From: Chrysomallon squamiferum
Lineage: Eukaryota > Mollusca > Gastropoda > Neomphalida > Peltospiridae
NCBI GenBank assembly: GCA_012295275.1
Contig: CM022666.1
Span: 6,243,839 to 6,305,838, forward strand
Length of the DNA: 62,000 nt
Direction: 5' to 3'
The notes below the pieces were generated by a model. The model was not told where the DNA came from. It made no database searches and was given only the letters and a program-made list of their open reading frames with translations. This document shows positions 28,736 to 41,896 of this stretch, in pieces. Each line of letters opens with the position of its first letter. The stretch's first letter is position 1. A program made the position numbers and the translations under genes.

Positions 28736-29528
28736 GTAAAGTAAGTAAGTAAGTAAATAAATAAGTAAGTAAGTAAATAAATAAACAAATAAATAAATAA
28801 CACAAGTAAACAATAACAACAAATAATAATAATAATAGTAGTAGTAGTAGTATTCATAATAATGATAATAATAAAACAAGTTACCAAACAATTGAATACA
28901 TTCTCTTCTTCCATATTTTTCAGCAAGGTCCCATGGTGTTTCATTTGTTTTACTTCGTGGAAATGGAGTGGCATAGAATTTTAATAACATCTTTAAAATA
29001 AAGGAAAAAATTTTCATTTTATATTTGCCACAGAGGATATATTTTTTCTAAATGTGTTTGAGTCTATTAATTAACAGCGTTCATAGTTGTAAGTGTGTTT
29101 GTCTATTATTTTGTTTTCTTTAAAAACATATGTAATTTTAATTAGAAATTTAGCGATATGAAAAAGATATCTATCAGATTCAACAACTTTTTTAAAAAAA
29201 AAAAAAAAAAAAAAAGAAAGAAAGAAAACAAGAAGAAATTAGAAATAAATAATTAAAAAACGTAAAAAAACAAAAGTAAATAAATTAGTTAAAACAAAAT
29301 TGAACAAAATTGTTCTCAAATTATCAAAAACAAAAAAGATTCAAACAAACAAAGTTAAAAAAGATTCAAAAATGAAGAAAGGAAAAAAAAATCTACATTA
29401 TACACAAATGATCTTCTTATCAAACTAATAACATTTTTTTCAAAAGAAAACTCATTTCAAAATAACTAACTCATGGACAAAAATATTTATTTAATGATTT
29501 TTTTAGGCCTTAAACTTGTCTTTAATCA

Positions 29529-29580
<52 letters not shown>

Positions 29581-32500
29581 CTATATAAAACAATTTTCAG
29601 GCTTTTGTTTCTTTTTTCAAAATTATCAGTGATAACCCTAATACTAAGGTTGCTAAACTGACCTTTATGCACTGAATGTGACCTTTCATTGCGGCTTCGT
29701 GCATAGGAACCCAGTTGTTGTGAGGACATTTTTCCTGCGCCGTGCTGTGACCTCTACTCATCAAAATGGCAACGGATTCTGGCTGATTACTCACACATGC
29801 TCTCTGATTTAAAATAATAAAAATGATGACGAAAATGATGATGACGATGATGATGATGATGATAATGTAAAAACAGAATACAAACAACGACAAACCCACA
29901 GAATAAAAAGAAAACCGAAGAAAACTTATTTTCTCTTTTGTGATTTATTTCACATCTTCAGGATAAAACAAAAATAAATAATACCCTCATGCCACAACAT
30001 TAATTCAGTTCAATCACAGATATAAAACGATCTCTGTGCACAAATTCTATGCCCGAAATCGATTTCTATCCTTGAAATAAATTCTAGTTTTCAAATTAAA
30101 GTTTGTCTTCAAATCTTTGCATGAAAAAAAACCACAACCCCAACACTAAAAACCTGAATCTGTATAAATAAATAAATGAATAAATAAATAAATAAATAAA
30201 TAAATAAAATAATATAAAAATCCAATAAAACTCACATGAAGAGCTGTATGCCCGTTTGCATCAAGAAGGCTGACATCTGCATCATGGTTCAGCAGCAAAT
30301 TGATGACATCGTCAAAACCATAGAAAGCAGATATGTGCAGTGCCGTGGACCCTAGAAAAAAAAAAAAAAAAATAAAAAATAATAATAATAATAATAATAT
30401 CAAAAAATACAAAAGATACAACTAGTTCCAAATCAATCAATGGAAGGATGTGAATCCAACAAAATGAAAAAAATGTAATAATAAAATTGATGTAACATGA
30501 ACTTTTATATTATTATAAATATTTGTAAACATTAAATTTATATTTTATTTGTAAAATGTTGAAGTATACATTTAAAGACATTTCAGGTGCTATGTAATTT
30601 TATTATGTATTTATTTTGCTTGGACAATCACAAACAGTTTTATTTTCGTATTAGGGTGTTGTTAAACAAACACAGAAACTTCCTCAGTCATCTGTGTTGA
30701 TAAAATAATATGACAAAAAATAATGAATTCTCGAGGATGCATGAACAAAAATTAAAAATGATTTTCTAAACGTGTGAAAACATACTTCATTATTAGCAAA
30801 GTTTGGTTGTTTGAAGAAGATAAAGCAATACACTGAAGATATACAAAATCCATGTAGGTAATTTGAACAAACCATCAAGTAAGACTTTAGAATGCAAAAC
30901 TTGTTAAAAATAACAATATTAATTAAGACAGGATTTTTACAATTTAATAAATTTGCACTACTGAACAGTACTTACCTTTTGAATCTTTTGCATTGATATC
31001 TGGACACTTAGGATGAGCTAATATCTGTTGTACTAATGTCTTGTCTCCTGAATAGATAAATAACATTTCTTTGAAGGAACAAACAAAACTGTATATACTT
31101 AATTTTTTTTTTTTTTTAAAACCATACATATTGTCATTAAGCAGTCATACATGCTTGGTTAAGAACCAAAAGAAAATCCACTGCATTCTGCAACAGACTA
31201 ATTTTTATTTTTAATCAGTACACTTCAGAAAACAAGAAAGCAATTACTTTGGGAACTGCCTAAAACAGTAAAAAAATCTCTACAGATGCACTATAGTCTT
31301 TAGAAAGGAATAAAATACGAAATAAAATTTGTTAACTGTTACTGGATGAAAACCAACATGTCAAATTTTTTTTCGATAGCACAATTTGATAAAATTCTCA
31401 CACTGTAATCCGGCAGGAACTATGCTTCAAGCAGATATTTTATATGCTGGGTGTGTATGTGAGGGCACATATGCAAATGCATTCAACAATAATTACGTGT
31501 ATCTGAATGTGTGTCTGAGTGTCTTGTGTGTGTATGTGATATGTAATGAAACCTTCAAGGACAGCTCGATGCAGCAGATTCGTCACTCCAAGTTTTCTAC
31601 TGCTGTGCGGAGGTGCGGAACCTTTGCAGAAGCTGGAAAGTTGAGCTGGCAGGCCGTAAGGTCCATTGATGTAGTGCAGTATCAACTTCTCAAGTCCTAC
31701 AGTGAAAAAACAAATGGATAATGACAAAAAGAATAATAAAATTAACTCAAACAAAAAATTAAATTAAAAAAAAAATAAAAAAATAAAAAAGTTTTCAGAA
31801 ATGGATTATTTTGGATCCAAAATATTAAAAAAAAAATAATAATAATAAGTGTCAAATATCAATATTCTATTTGAAATTTAAACTATGAATAAATTTGTAA
31901 TAAAGATCAACTGTTTGTTTTATTTATGTGTGTATGTATGTATTTTATTTTTATTTTTAAATGACATTTTGATTTTCATATTTAAAATAATAAAATGGTT
32001 CTTATAAAATTACTCAATGATTTATTCATAAATGTGTATATATGTTTTTTCTCAGTGTGTATGTATGTGCACGTGAATGTCAATATATGTATGTATGTAT
32101 GTATATGTAAGCATCTATCTGTGTATGTGTGTTTGTGTATGTATGTCAGTCAATCTGTCTGCCTGTTTATGCATGTTGCCTAGTAACAAGTGTGACAAGT
32201 TATTAGCTCAGTCATGCTACCCTGAATAACGGGTCCCTCGTCGATGTGGTAGACACCATCATATTTCTGCTGTATCTGATAATGGTAGATTTTGTTGTTG
32301 GACACAAGAGACAAAGAGAACTCATTCTCAGACACTGTACTGTCACGGACAAGAAAAAGTCCATTTATGCTGCCCTGCTTTTCCAGTCCTGAATACCATA
32401 ATAAATTAAAAATTAATTTTATTATTTAAATGTATATTTATTAATATAATACAAATATATATATATGCCCAGATGGATTTGAAAATTAAAAGAATAAAAA

Positions 32501-33563
32501 GTCTGTCAGAAAAAATGACAACAAACATGTTTATATATATATATATATATATATGAAATTCAAAACTTTCGTGTCATTTTTTCAAAAATAGTTTGCTAAC
32601 AAAATGAAAAATGGAACAAATCCCTAATACGTGACTTCTGAATATTAATATTTTTTTGTTTTTTTAATTTGTTTATTTATTTATTCACTTTTTTCTCAGG
32701 TTTTTTTTTTTTTTTTTTGGGGGGGGGGGCGGGTAATTAAAATTAATCATGCTTTTGTAAAAACAAAAATGAAAAATTTATTAAATTTAAACTAATTATT
32801 ATTAAAAAAAAGTATTATAACAATATTTAAAGAATACTGTAAATATATATCAGTAAGTAAGATAAACTGATTTAATCTTTAAAAAAAATGTTATCAGATT
32901 ATGTTACAACATGAAATCAGATCAAGTTACAAGGAAGTTGTCCCATTAATGACACTTCACTGTGTCTTTATCTAACAGTTTCAGTTTTATAGGAAAATTT
33001 ATACTATTGTTTACTTATAAAAAAAACGTCACAATTATGGTAAAATGCAGAAGAAAAGAATTCATGAAATAATTATAAATATTTTAGAAAGATGGTTTCA
33101 TCAAAGAATATCTGAACAATGTTTATGTAATAATAATGATGACGATGATGATGATAATGATGTCAAAATATATATTAAATGAAATTAGATATATTCTTTA
33201 GTTTTGGTAGATTGAAAATTAGTGGTAAAGTTATGAAGTGTGATGGTAAATTAACCATTTTAGAACTGGCCTAAGATCAAGACAAATCTACCTCAATATA
33301 AATAAATAAATAAATAAATAAAATTCCTAAATGCAGGTTATTTTTTCACCTTCTCCTAGAATTGATTCTGCTGATTCTCTTGATATTTTTCCATGATACC
33401 AAGATATGGTTTCTTCGGCTTTTGCTACATCCGAACTATCCTGTCTCAAAAGTTCGTCAAGACTACGTGTTTTCAGTAACTCGTTAACATTTGCAAGCTT
33501 TAAAATTTCGCTATTTGCATAAATGGTTTCATCTTCGTAAACCTCTATATCTTCTCCATTCAT
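21912..33563 (-). CDS. shark: Shark/HTK16-type SH2-ankyrin-SH2 tyrosine kinase, complete, 19 exons
   Basis: Cytoplasmic non-receptor tyrosine kinase. Coding exons: 33563-33350, 32388-32221, 31696-31553, 31047-30976, 30351-30236, 29803-29663, 28990-28885, 28461-28394, 27839-27702, 27576-27447, 26783-26700, 26306-26158, 25231-25144, 24889-24807, 24633-24490, 23970-23785, 23557-23466, 22535-22409, 22103-21912. Phases join to 813 aa. Order: SH2-1 (about 56-140, WYHGKI and FLVRDS); four to five ankyrin repeats (about 160-325, [25 protein letters not shown]); SH2-2 (about 334-430, WFHPEV, FLIRPS); proline-rich linker (about 460-520); kinase (about 525-800) with [12 protein letters not shown] Lys573, HRDLAARN Asp664, DFG Asp682, paired Tyr695/Tyr696 in the activation loop, and WYAPES. 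In Drosophila this family acts downstream of the engulfment receptor Draper. The first real ATG gives [12 protein letters not shown]; the codon three upstream is TTG. This domain order is unique to the family. Confidence 0.96.
22199..22322. repeat. CT/CCCT-rich microsatellite
   Basis: Interrupted CT tract in the last Shark intron; produces spurious Arg-Glu and Ser-Leu frames. Confidence 0.95.
23703..23778. repeat. (AC)n microsatellite
   Basis: Interrupted AC run in the Shark intron after the HRD exon, beginning within 10 bp of its donor. Confidence 0.95.
24668..24731. repeat. (GT)n microsatellite
   Basis: GT run of about 30 units in the intron between the two exons that carry the P-loop and the VALK lysine. 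Confidence 0.95.
25918..25999. repeat. (ATG)n and (AAT)n tract
   Basis: ATGATG units followed by about 15 AAT units in the Shark linker intron. Confidence 0.95.
26885..26944. repeat. (GT)n microsatellite
   Basis: Interrupted then pure GT run in a Shark intron. Confidence 0.95.
28090..28385. repeat. Compound AAT/AAC/AAG trinucleotide tract
   Basis: About 300 bp of AAT, AAC and AAG triplets that runs to within about 10 bp of the Shark exon 8 donor (28394). Confidence 0.95.
28690..28860. repeat. (AAAT)n / (AAGT)n / (AGT)n tract
   Basis: Tetranucleotide AAAT and AAGT runs then AAT and AGT triplets within the Shark intron after exon 7. Confidence 0.95.
29530..29579. repeat. (CA)n microsatellite
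   Basis: Pure CA run of about 25 units in a Shark intron. Confidence 0.97.
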
Positions 33564-34043
33564 GTTGGTCAATATAAAATAAAAAGTGATTTTAACAAAC
33601 GATCTTCACATTTTTGCATCCTCTTCACAAAATTACTTCCTGGTTTAGGATATTTTTATTCTGTCACGTGATTTTTGTTATCTCTTTTTTTCCTTCATTG
33701 GACTACATACCTAACGAATATCAAGAGAAAATAAAGAGAATTAATTTGTCAAAAAATGTTCTTTGAGAACAACAAAAATACAATCACTGTCAGTGAAGTG
33801 AATAAATTTGATAGTTATCTTTAAGTTTATCATTGCAACTGAACACATGATATTTCGAACTACAATTTTAATTAAATACTTATAAATGATATATGATATA
33901 AATAAGAACTAATATATTAGTTCTTGATTATAACATTTATAACAATTTACGCTATGATGGTTAATTATTTTTAAATTCAGCTTTCTGTTCTTATTCATTA
34001 TTTTTATTATCATTTTTGTAGTTAAATATTGTTGTTATTTTTC

Positions 34044-34126
<83 letters not shown>

Positions 34127-34242
34127 TTCACTGACTTGCAGTGTAAAGTTACATAATAAAATTAAATTCGAGTTCATGTAATTGCTATTGCGAAAACTGT
34201 ATTTCAACCGTTTTATTTCAGTGCTACGCTTTTCAGTCAACA
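33564..34242. promoter_or_regulatory. Shared head-to-head promoter region of Shark and RNF7
   Basis: The two start codons face away from each other across 679 bp, so both promoters and 5' UTRs must lie here unless there are distant non-coding exons. Visible candidates near the Shark side: an ETS-like ACTTCCTGG at 33635-33643 and a palindromic E-box TCACGTGA at 33664-33671. A GTT/ATT tract (34047-34123) separates them from RNF7. A TTTATTTCAG at about 34212-34221, 22 bp before the RNF7 ATG, could be a 5' UTR splice acceptor. No TATA box is convincing given the AT-rich background. Confidence 0.55.
34047..34123. repeat. (GTT)n then (ATT)n tract
   Basis: About nine GTT units followed by about 15 ATT units between the Shark and RNF7 start codons. 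Confidence 0.96.
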
Positions 34243-35573
34243 ATGGCCGATGAAATGGAAATTGAGCAACACGAGAAAGAACATGGTCAAAAACCAGAAA
34301 AAATGTTCACACTTAAAAAGTGGAATCTGGTTGCGATGTGGAGCTGGGATGTTGAATGTGACACCTGTGCAATATGTAGAGTACAGGTTATGGGTAACTG
34401 AAGTTTTCTGATCGTTAAATGACTATGTTTAACTTTAAAGAATAATAATTCATCAACACGATTTCAAGGGATTTGTGGTTTTGTTGTATTAGTAAACTGA
34501 ACATTGTTTTGGTTTTTAATTTTTAACTTTGCTCTTTTTTTTTAAGAATTCTTATTTTGAAAATATTCGAATCAAAGATGACTCATGATCATTGTTTATC
34601 ACGAATTATAGTAATCAAAATAAATCATCTGATTTTGATCATGTTGCTGAGCTCAGAGCTGTTAACCAATTAGGATACTGCTGTTTCTAAATATGCATGA
34701 TGTTATTATTCTGCTGACATTGATAATGTCATTTGACAATTATATAAATTATAATATGGCGTCTGATAGATAAGGTCAATAAATATAATTATTTTCATAG
34801 CAGCACAGATGAATTGTAGAACATTCAAAGTAATTGAATTTTTTGACTATCGTTGTTATTTTCACTTTTTATTATTTTACTTTTGACTATTAAAAATAAT
34901 TGATATTTTAAAGCTGTATAAAAAAAAAAAATAATTTTATATTTCAATATTTTATAGATGCTTGTTTGAGATGCCAGTCTGAAAACAAACAAGATGACTG
35001 TGTTGGTTAGTAGTATCTATATTCTTCATAAACATTTAAATAACTAAATCATCAAGTAAATGTATTTAAAAAAAATATAGTAATGTTTTAAACTATGAAT
35101 ATGAAACAATGAAGTTGGGACACAAAATTTAAAAACAGTCCTATTTATTTTTTTAATTCTTTTTTTTAATTATTAATGTTTTTTCTTTTTCTTTTTTAAT
35201 TTTTACTTCCTATTTCATTATTATTTCAGTATTAGTGGAAAGTGGATTAATCATGAGAACATATAATCAATTCTTTAGTTTAACGTTTTTGTTTTTAAAT
35301 AATTTAGATTATAAATTATTTTGAAAAATAAAGTATAATAAACATTTTGTTTCTTTCAAATAAATTTGTCTTTTCCTTAGCAAATTTCACTCTTAAAATT
35401 GCTAATAACCATGTTTTGTGTTTTTACTGACACTTTACTGATTTCCAATTTTAGTTGTTTGGGGAGAATGTAATCATTCCTTTCACAACTGCTGCATGTC
35501 TCTGTGGGTGAAACAGAACAATCGATGTCCTCTTTGTCAACAAGAATGGGTTGTCCAGCGAATTGGAAAATAG
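34243..35573 (+). CDS. RNF7: RBX2/RNF7 (SAG) RING-H2 subunit of cullin ubiquitin ligases, 3 exons
   Basis: Catalytic RING subunit that recruits the E2 to cullin-RING ligases (chiefly CUL5 in animals) and supports neddylation. Exons 34243-34393, 34958-35005, 35455-35573; all phases agree, giving 105 aa against 113 in human. The N-terminal ~20 residues are variable and acidic. From residue ~21 the sequence follows the vertebrate protein almost residue for residue: FTLKKWNLVAMWSWDVECD, CAICRVQVMDACLRCQSENK, then GECNHSFHNCCMSLW, and the ending CPLCQQEWVVQRIGK. The last zinc ligand in CPLCQQEW and the C-terminal WVVQRIGK separate it from RBX1 (CPLDNREW). The intron 1 donor is G|GTAACT; an alternative CAG|GTTATG seven bases upstream would break the frame. 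Confidence 0.97.
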
Positions 35574-38097
35574 CCTTAAAGATCTCCTCACTTTATCATT
35601 TCCATTCTCCAAAATGCCATCAGCTTCCAGGGAATTGATGGAGAAATGCTATAAATGAAATTTCAAGGGGATTTTCTCTTTCAGTATGATATTAATGGCA
35701 GCATAAAAGTGGAGCGATTTCAGATGGTGAAAGAAAACTCAGTGATTAAATGTTAGACAAGTCATCTTATAAAAAAAACCCAGAGCAACAACTAAGGCAC
35801 CAAAGTTTTTACTCGAGTTTAAATACAGATCTTGATGATATTGCAACACCTCAGGGTATTTTGGTGTCTACAGTATTTTGTAAAAATAGAATAATACAAG
35901 AGAAGAAACCTGATGTCTCCATGCAGTGATATTCTCTAAATAATTAGCAGCAGGGAATTTTTTTTATTTTTTTTTTAAAGCAATGTCCTTGAAACAGCAA
36001 AGTGAGGCCTTTAAATCAGGTTATTGTGCCAGATGTGCAGTACTCGCTAGAATGGGAAAATAGCCTAATGAGAACAGCAACAAAAAGTGATACAGCAAAT
36101 CTTCAGTTAGTTTTCTACCATGAGCTGTATACATATAACTGAGCTTTTCTTTTCTTTTCTTTTTTTAATTAAACCCTGTAAATATGGTGTGTAATTTGAT
36201 ATGTCAATATGTTTATTTATTTATAATTTTTTTTTTTTTTTTTTTTACTTTAAGGTAATAGGTGTATAAAACATTTGGTTGCAAAAGATTTAAATCTAAA
36301 ATATATTTTTTTAAAGTAATGTTTTAAGTGTACAGAATAATTATGATCTGAAGACTACAAAAGTTTCATTTCATTTTGAAAAGTGTCTATGAAGTATGAT
36401 ATTTAGCAAAATGTATAGCAAAATTTTCTTTACAATATTCCTTAAAACTGATTGTTGAAAGTAAACTGATAATTCAAAAATATAAAAAATGTCCATTATG
36501 TCTCTACAGTAATGGAAAATGACAAAAGGAGAAAAAAGTTAATGAAGCATGTTAGTTTTGTCAGTTTTATTAGTTATCCTAAATTTTATTGAGCTTATTC
36601 TTGAAATAAATTTTGAAATAAGGAAACATTTTTTTTAATTTATTTTTGTTATTTTAGGTTTTTTGTTTCTTAAGAGATAAAATCTTCTGAATCAAACTGT
36701 AGAAAAAAAAGAAATCAGACTTTCAGTTTGTGCAATAAATGAATTTAAACATTTTTCACATTTGCAATTATTGCCCAAACAAAAATAAATTTTAAAAATT
36801 TAATACTAGTCTGTTTTTTATTCATCATTTTTTTTTCTCTCTCTCTCTCTACAGTAATTGTGGAAAATAAAACCCAGACATTTTAAGTGTGATATATTTT
36901 GTAACTGCTAACTTAACCTGTAATTTTATAAATAGCCTTTTTTTAATAATTGTACACATCAGTAATGTTGGGTAATAATATGGAAAATAAAATTTTGATT
37001 TTAAAATTCCAACATGTAAATTCAACCACAGTGGAAAAAAAACTGTGTTCTGCCATATTTTTGCAATCAGAACCACAACAATAGACAAGTTTCATAAAAC
37101 AGTTTTATTTTAAAATTGGTTGCATGCACTAATTACATTTTTTAACAGACAAAATATGGTTATTTTTTAAAAACGTGCATAATAAAGTAACAGCACTTGT
37201 TATTGTATCTGAATATTCAAACTTCAATGCACAACAATTCAATTTTCATACTGAACTGAAATAACATAGTTCTTTTTAAACATCTTCTGTTTTCTTCTGA
37301 GAATATGCAGTTATGGATAATGATCATATTTTTATTTTGGTTAGGTAATTTTTTAAAAGCTTCTTGTTACACCAAGTCATCTTCAATTTGTTTGATAAAA
37401 GATAGTGACAAATTAACTTTTTATTTTCTTTAAATGTTGAATTTAAAAGTATTTTTTATAGGAAATTAAATTTAATGATTCATTTTAAGTCAAACGTTTG
37501 CTTCCACATAAGGACCTACAATTAGAGATAGTAAAATTAAATAACAAGGAAAATACATTTATTTAGCTCCTAAATATACAATATTAATGAGATTAAACAA
37601 ATAAAATTAAAAATCATACCAATCAGAAAAATGACATACAAGAACTATATGGTCTTTAACCTTATATATTAAACCATAAACAGCATATTAATGTACCTTG
37701 AACGATGTTTTTTCTTCTGGTGTACTGCTAAATAAAATATTTTATTCATCTTCACAATATTTATAAAAAAATAAAATAAAAAAAGCTATGAATCAAGAAT
37801 TTCACATATCTGTTCATGTACATTTTTTAATTTATATAATAACTGTTGTTATCATACTGATAGCAGAAATACTGATATTCCAGGTTTTTTTTTTTGGTTT
37901 TTTTTTAACTCACCATAGTTTAAAACTGTCTTTCATTAACTCCTGTCTCAAAGAACATAAAATCCTTAAAAAAAAAAAAAAAAAAATTAGAAATTTGTAG
38001 ATTATTAAACACCAAAATACTGAAACAAAAGAAGAAAAATACTGGGAGTAATCCAAAATCCAAAAATTTTGTAAACCTATATTTTTTATTATAATGC

Positions 38098-38139
<42 letters not shown>

Positions 38140-38831
38140 TTATCTCTTTTTTCTTCTTACTCTTTTTTTAAGTTACTGCAGCATATGAATCTATGGGTCA
38201 TGAAGTGTATGCATATAAGTTATAATGTTATATAGTCAGATGATCTATCAAAGCAAATAAAAAATAGTCTGCAAGTTTGATCAGGTATTATTATGCCTTG
38301 CAATGTAAAACAAGATGTAAATGTCAATCTACAATGATTTATCCTAACTTTTGTTTGTTTTTGTGGTTTTTTTTTTTTAATGTCAAGTGATGTGAAAGAA
38401 AGTTAAAAGGCAGTTTCTTTGAATTTTACTCAGTTTGTTATTTGAAATTACTAATTTATTAGCAGACATAAGCATCAGATTTATAAAATAAATAAATAAA
38501 TAAAAAAATAAAAAAATTAAAAAATTAAAAAAGTATCTTAAATTCATCAGTTAGGCTGCAAAATATATTTTGGCAACTTGGTTCCATGGCCACTGTACTT
38601 GGTAAGTTGACAGTAGATTAATTTTATCTGTTTATATTTTTTTTTTTTAGCTATTTCTTTCAGATGTACTTTAACATTCCCATCATTTCATTTCAAGCAT
38701 CTGATTTCAGAGTAAACAGTATATCAAATAAGAACGCAAAATATATTTTGCTGACTTGTTTCCAACATTACAAGTATATTTTAAATGGACACAAATTTTA
38801 CTTTATGTAATTAAATATTTTTTTGACTTAC
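35574..38831. other. RNF7 3' UTR and convergent spacer
   Basis: The first ~600 bp after the RNF7 stop is less AT-biased than the surroundings and probably 3' UTR. AATAAA-type signals occur at about 36606 and 36735. Farther on there are poly-T, ATT (38099-38139) and AAAT tracts. The missing last exon of scramblase B was sought here on the minus strand without success. No other gene was seen. Confidence 0.5.
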
Positions 38832-41800
38832 AATGAGAAACATGGCTCCCAGCATGACACCTTTTATTTTCACATCAAGATCCATTGGAAAAGTGACAGC
38901 AAAATTATCAGTATCTGTTAAAAGCCTCTTTGAGTATTCCACTCCACTGTTTGCTTATTCGACCAACTGTGATAGTACCAGTTCTATCATAAACCTTTAA
39001 AAATTATTTCAGAAACATTTACAAGAAGCATGCATGTAATTTCTATTAATTTTGTTTTTGTTTTTACATGAGAAAAATAAAAAAAAAATCCTAAATATTA
39101 AGACTGTTATTATCAAGTGTCGAGAAATTGTTTTTATTTTAATGTGAATAACAATAGTAATAACTAATAATAATAAAAAGAATTAAAAAAAAAGAAGAAT
39201 AAAACATAAAATTATGTTAAAAATTAAAAACAAATAAAAGACTCAAAATAATAAAAAATAATATGTCTCTCACATATACATTAATAGTCATATTTAAAAA
39301 ATATATATAATAAAAAATTTAATTATTCTAGAATGGTAAATTTCTTAACTAATGAGACATTTTTTTTCCCACAATAAATTACGAATTTCTGCTTAGTTTT
39401 AAACTTAACTAGCACACACCAGACTTCATACATTTCTTTTACCTGAAACTCCACATCTCCACAAAAGCTACACTGACAAAAAGGACCCTTAATCTTGAGG
39501 ACAACTTCTTCATCAGCATTCATTATGTCAAAATGAGGAAAACAGCAAGAACATCTCTGGGCAACATATCCAATAACTGCCCCAGGTGGAGCCTCCACTG
39601 TTAGAATCTGCCATCATATTTTAATAAATTAACATTTCTGATAGACACACAATTTTATGTTAGTATGGTTTCATCCAACATTAATCTTATGTGAATATGG
39701 TTTTATTGAGAAAAAAAAAATGAAAACATTTTTTTAGTTTAATAAGTTTTTGTGTTAAGACAATTATATGTTAATGTGGGATTTTTTAAAGACAATTTTA
39801 TGTCAGCATAATAATAATGTTAATATGGTTTCTGTAACACTGTCTTAAAAGTGAATTTTAGAAATGCTTCTCAACTTTGTTCTAAAAGAATGCTTAAATG
39901 AAGCAAATATTACTATGAATTTGTTTCAATTTTTCTTAAAGAAAAAAATCATGATTATTTGTTTCTGTTATATTTGTTAATGAGCATGGTCAAGAACTTT
40001 TTTTTTTAATAGGATTTGAATTTATCTGGATCTGTAAACAACTTCTGGGAAACTGATTTTTGAGATTTACCAAAACCCATTGTAAATTTTCAAAAATTAA
40101 ATTAAAAAATTTGTGCTGGTTGATAATAATTTATTAAAATAATTAATTCAGCATTCTACAAATACAAATAATAAATCAACATGTTAATGCAGTGTTCTTC
40201 AAAGAAAGATAATTAGGTGGAAATGTTTTTAAATATCAAATTATCAAGTTTTTTATTTTCTTCCTATCAGACTCTGTACTGTATTTATAGCTGTTTCTAA
40301 TGAAGAATGTTAAGTGTTTTTGCCCCTATGCAAACCTGCAAACAGCATGGACAGCAAAATATTGAACATCTCAGAGGTCTGGATAAATGAAGGACTTCAT
40401 TTTGTGCATTGTCTATTATTCTGATATCAAATGGCCTGTCTTCACCACAGCAACACCGTGTCAGGCAGCTGGTATCTGCAGACAACATTAATGTGTATGC
40501 TCAGTTTCATGAAAGAAACAGCTACAATACATTCTACACACTTCCATTTAAGGATTATTATTATTATTATTTTTATTTTTTTTTTTTTTTTCACTATTTT
40601 TTTAAAATTTTTTTTTTTTTTTTTTTATTTTTTTTTCCTCCCATTTTTATTGTCCAAACATTTAACAAATTTAATTGAAAAGGACATTAAAAACAAATTT
40701 ATTTTTTTTTTCTGAGGTGTTTATTGTACATGCAGCAGACCATTTTTTTTTTTTTTTTCAGTCACATTTTTAGGTAAATCATCATTTTACTTTCATACTC
40801 TATGAGTGGTGACAGATCAACAAAATCAGTAAAAAAATAACTTGTATAAAGAATTCTATTACACCATATAATACGGTTACCATCAAACACATTTAACTAA
40901 AATAACAAAAGTTATAATATGTTTTCCTTACTAAGACAATTTTAAAAAACAAAAAATATTTGAGATAACCATGGATTTTCTGCATTCTAGAAGTGGATGG
41001 ACAAAAGACAATCATTTTTATTGATGCATACAAAAACTACATGCACACACTTATACATTACAAATACATTATATAGACCACACACATTACACATAATACA
41101 TAACATAGCAGACACATACATATAAATTGTTAAACTGTCATCGTAACTCTCCAGCATCTAGAAAGTTTAAGAAATTATTTTTCTTCACTTACCTTCTATG
41201 GCATAATATACTTGTTGTCCAACACTGTTTTTAATTACATACTTGTTGTTAGTTTCAAAAGTAGTAAAGGCTACAAAACAATTCAATATTTTATTGTTGT
41301 TGTTATAAGCAATATCAAAAGTTTCAAGCAACGCCTCTGCTACATAATTCTTAGTTTCAGGAAATAAAAAAAATGAAAAAAATATAAGAAAGTTCTGTCA
41401 ACTAGTCATTTGGTCATTATGTTGTAAATTAGTTAATTTTTCAACTACAACATGAAGAGAAAGCCTGTGGCTGGGTGACATTCAGTGATAAATAAATTAA
41501 TTAATTAATTAAAATGCAAAGTTTAGATTCTATCCTTCTTTATGGCCTTTCTTTACCAATTTGTCTTGCATGTCTGTCTACAGGAATACAAACCTAAAGT
41601 CATCACAATGTTTGGATTCAGTGTTTCTCCAGTGTGTCAGTGTGTCAGCCTTAGTCTCTGTAATTGTTTTATGAAAATGTGGTTAGTGCATCATTAAATA
41701 AAAACATTTGTTCTTGTTCTTGTTAAATAAAACAGGCCTTAATTCTGTCTTTAAAAACAAGCAACAAACGTATTATTTACAGGTTTTGGTAATTTCTACT

Positions 41801-41864
41801 TTAAGGATAAAAATATTTTGATGAAATAAGTATTATAATGTAAAATGTAATCTTAACATAATCA

Positions 41865-41896
<32 letters not shown>

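Noticed and set aside
33564-33572. Shark start three codons upstream (reading MTN before MNGED)
   Set aside because: The upstream codon is TTG on the minus strand, not ATG; the first ATG is at 33563.
38173-38190. Tiny last exon for scramblase B (IHMLQ then stop)
   Set aside because: It has an acceptor-like CATAG and the right phase, but no resemblance to the DFMYFERD terminal exon of the paralogue.
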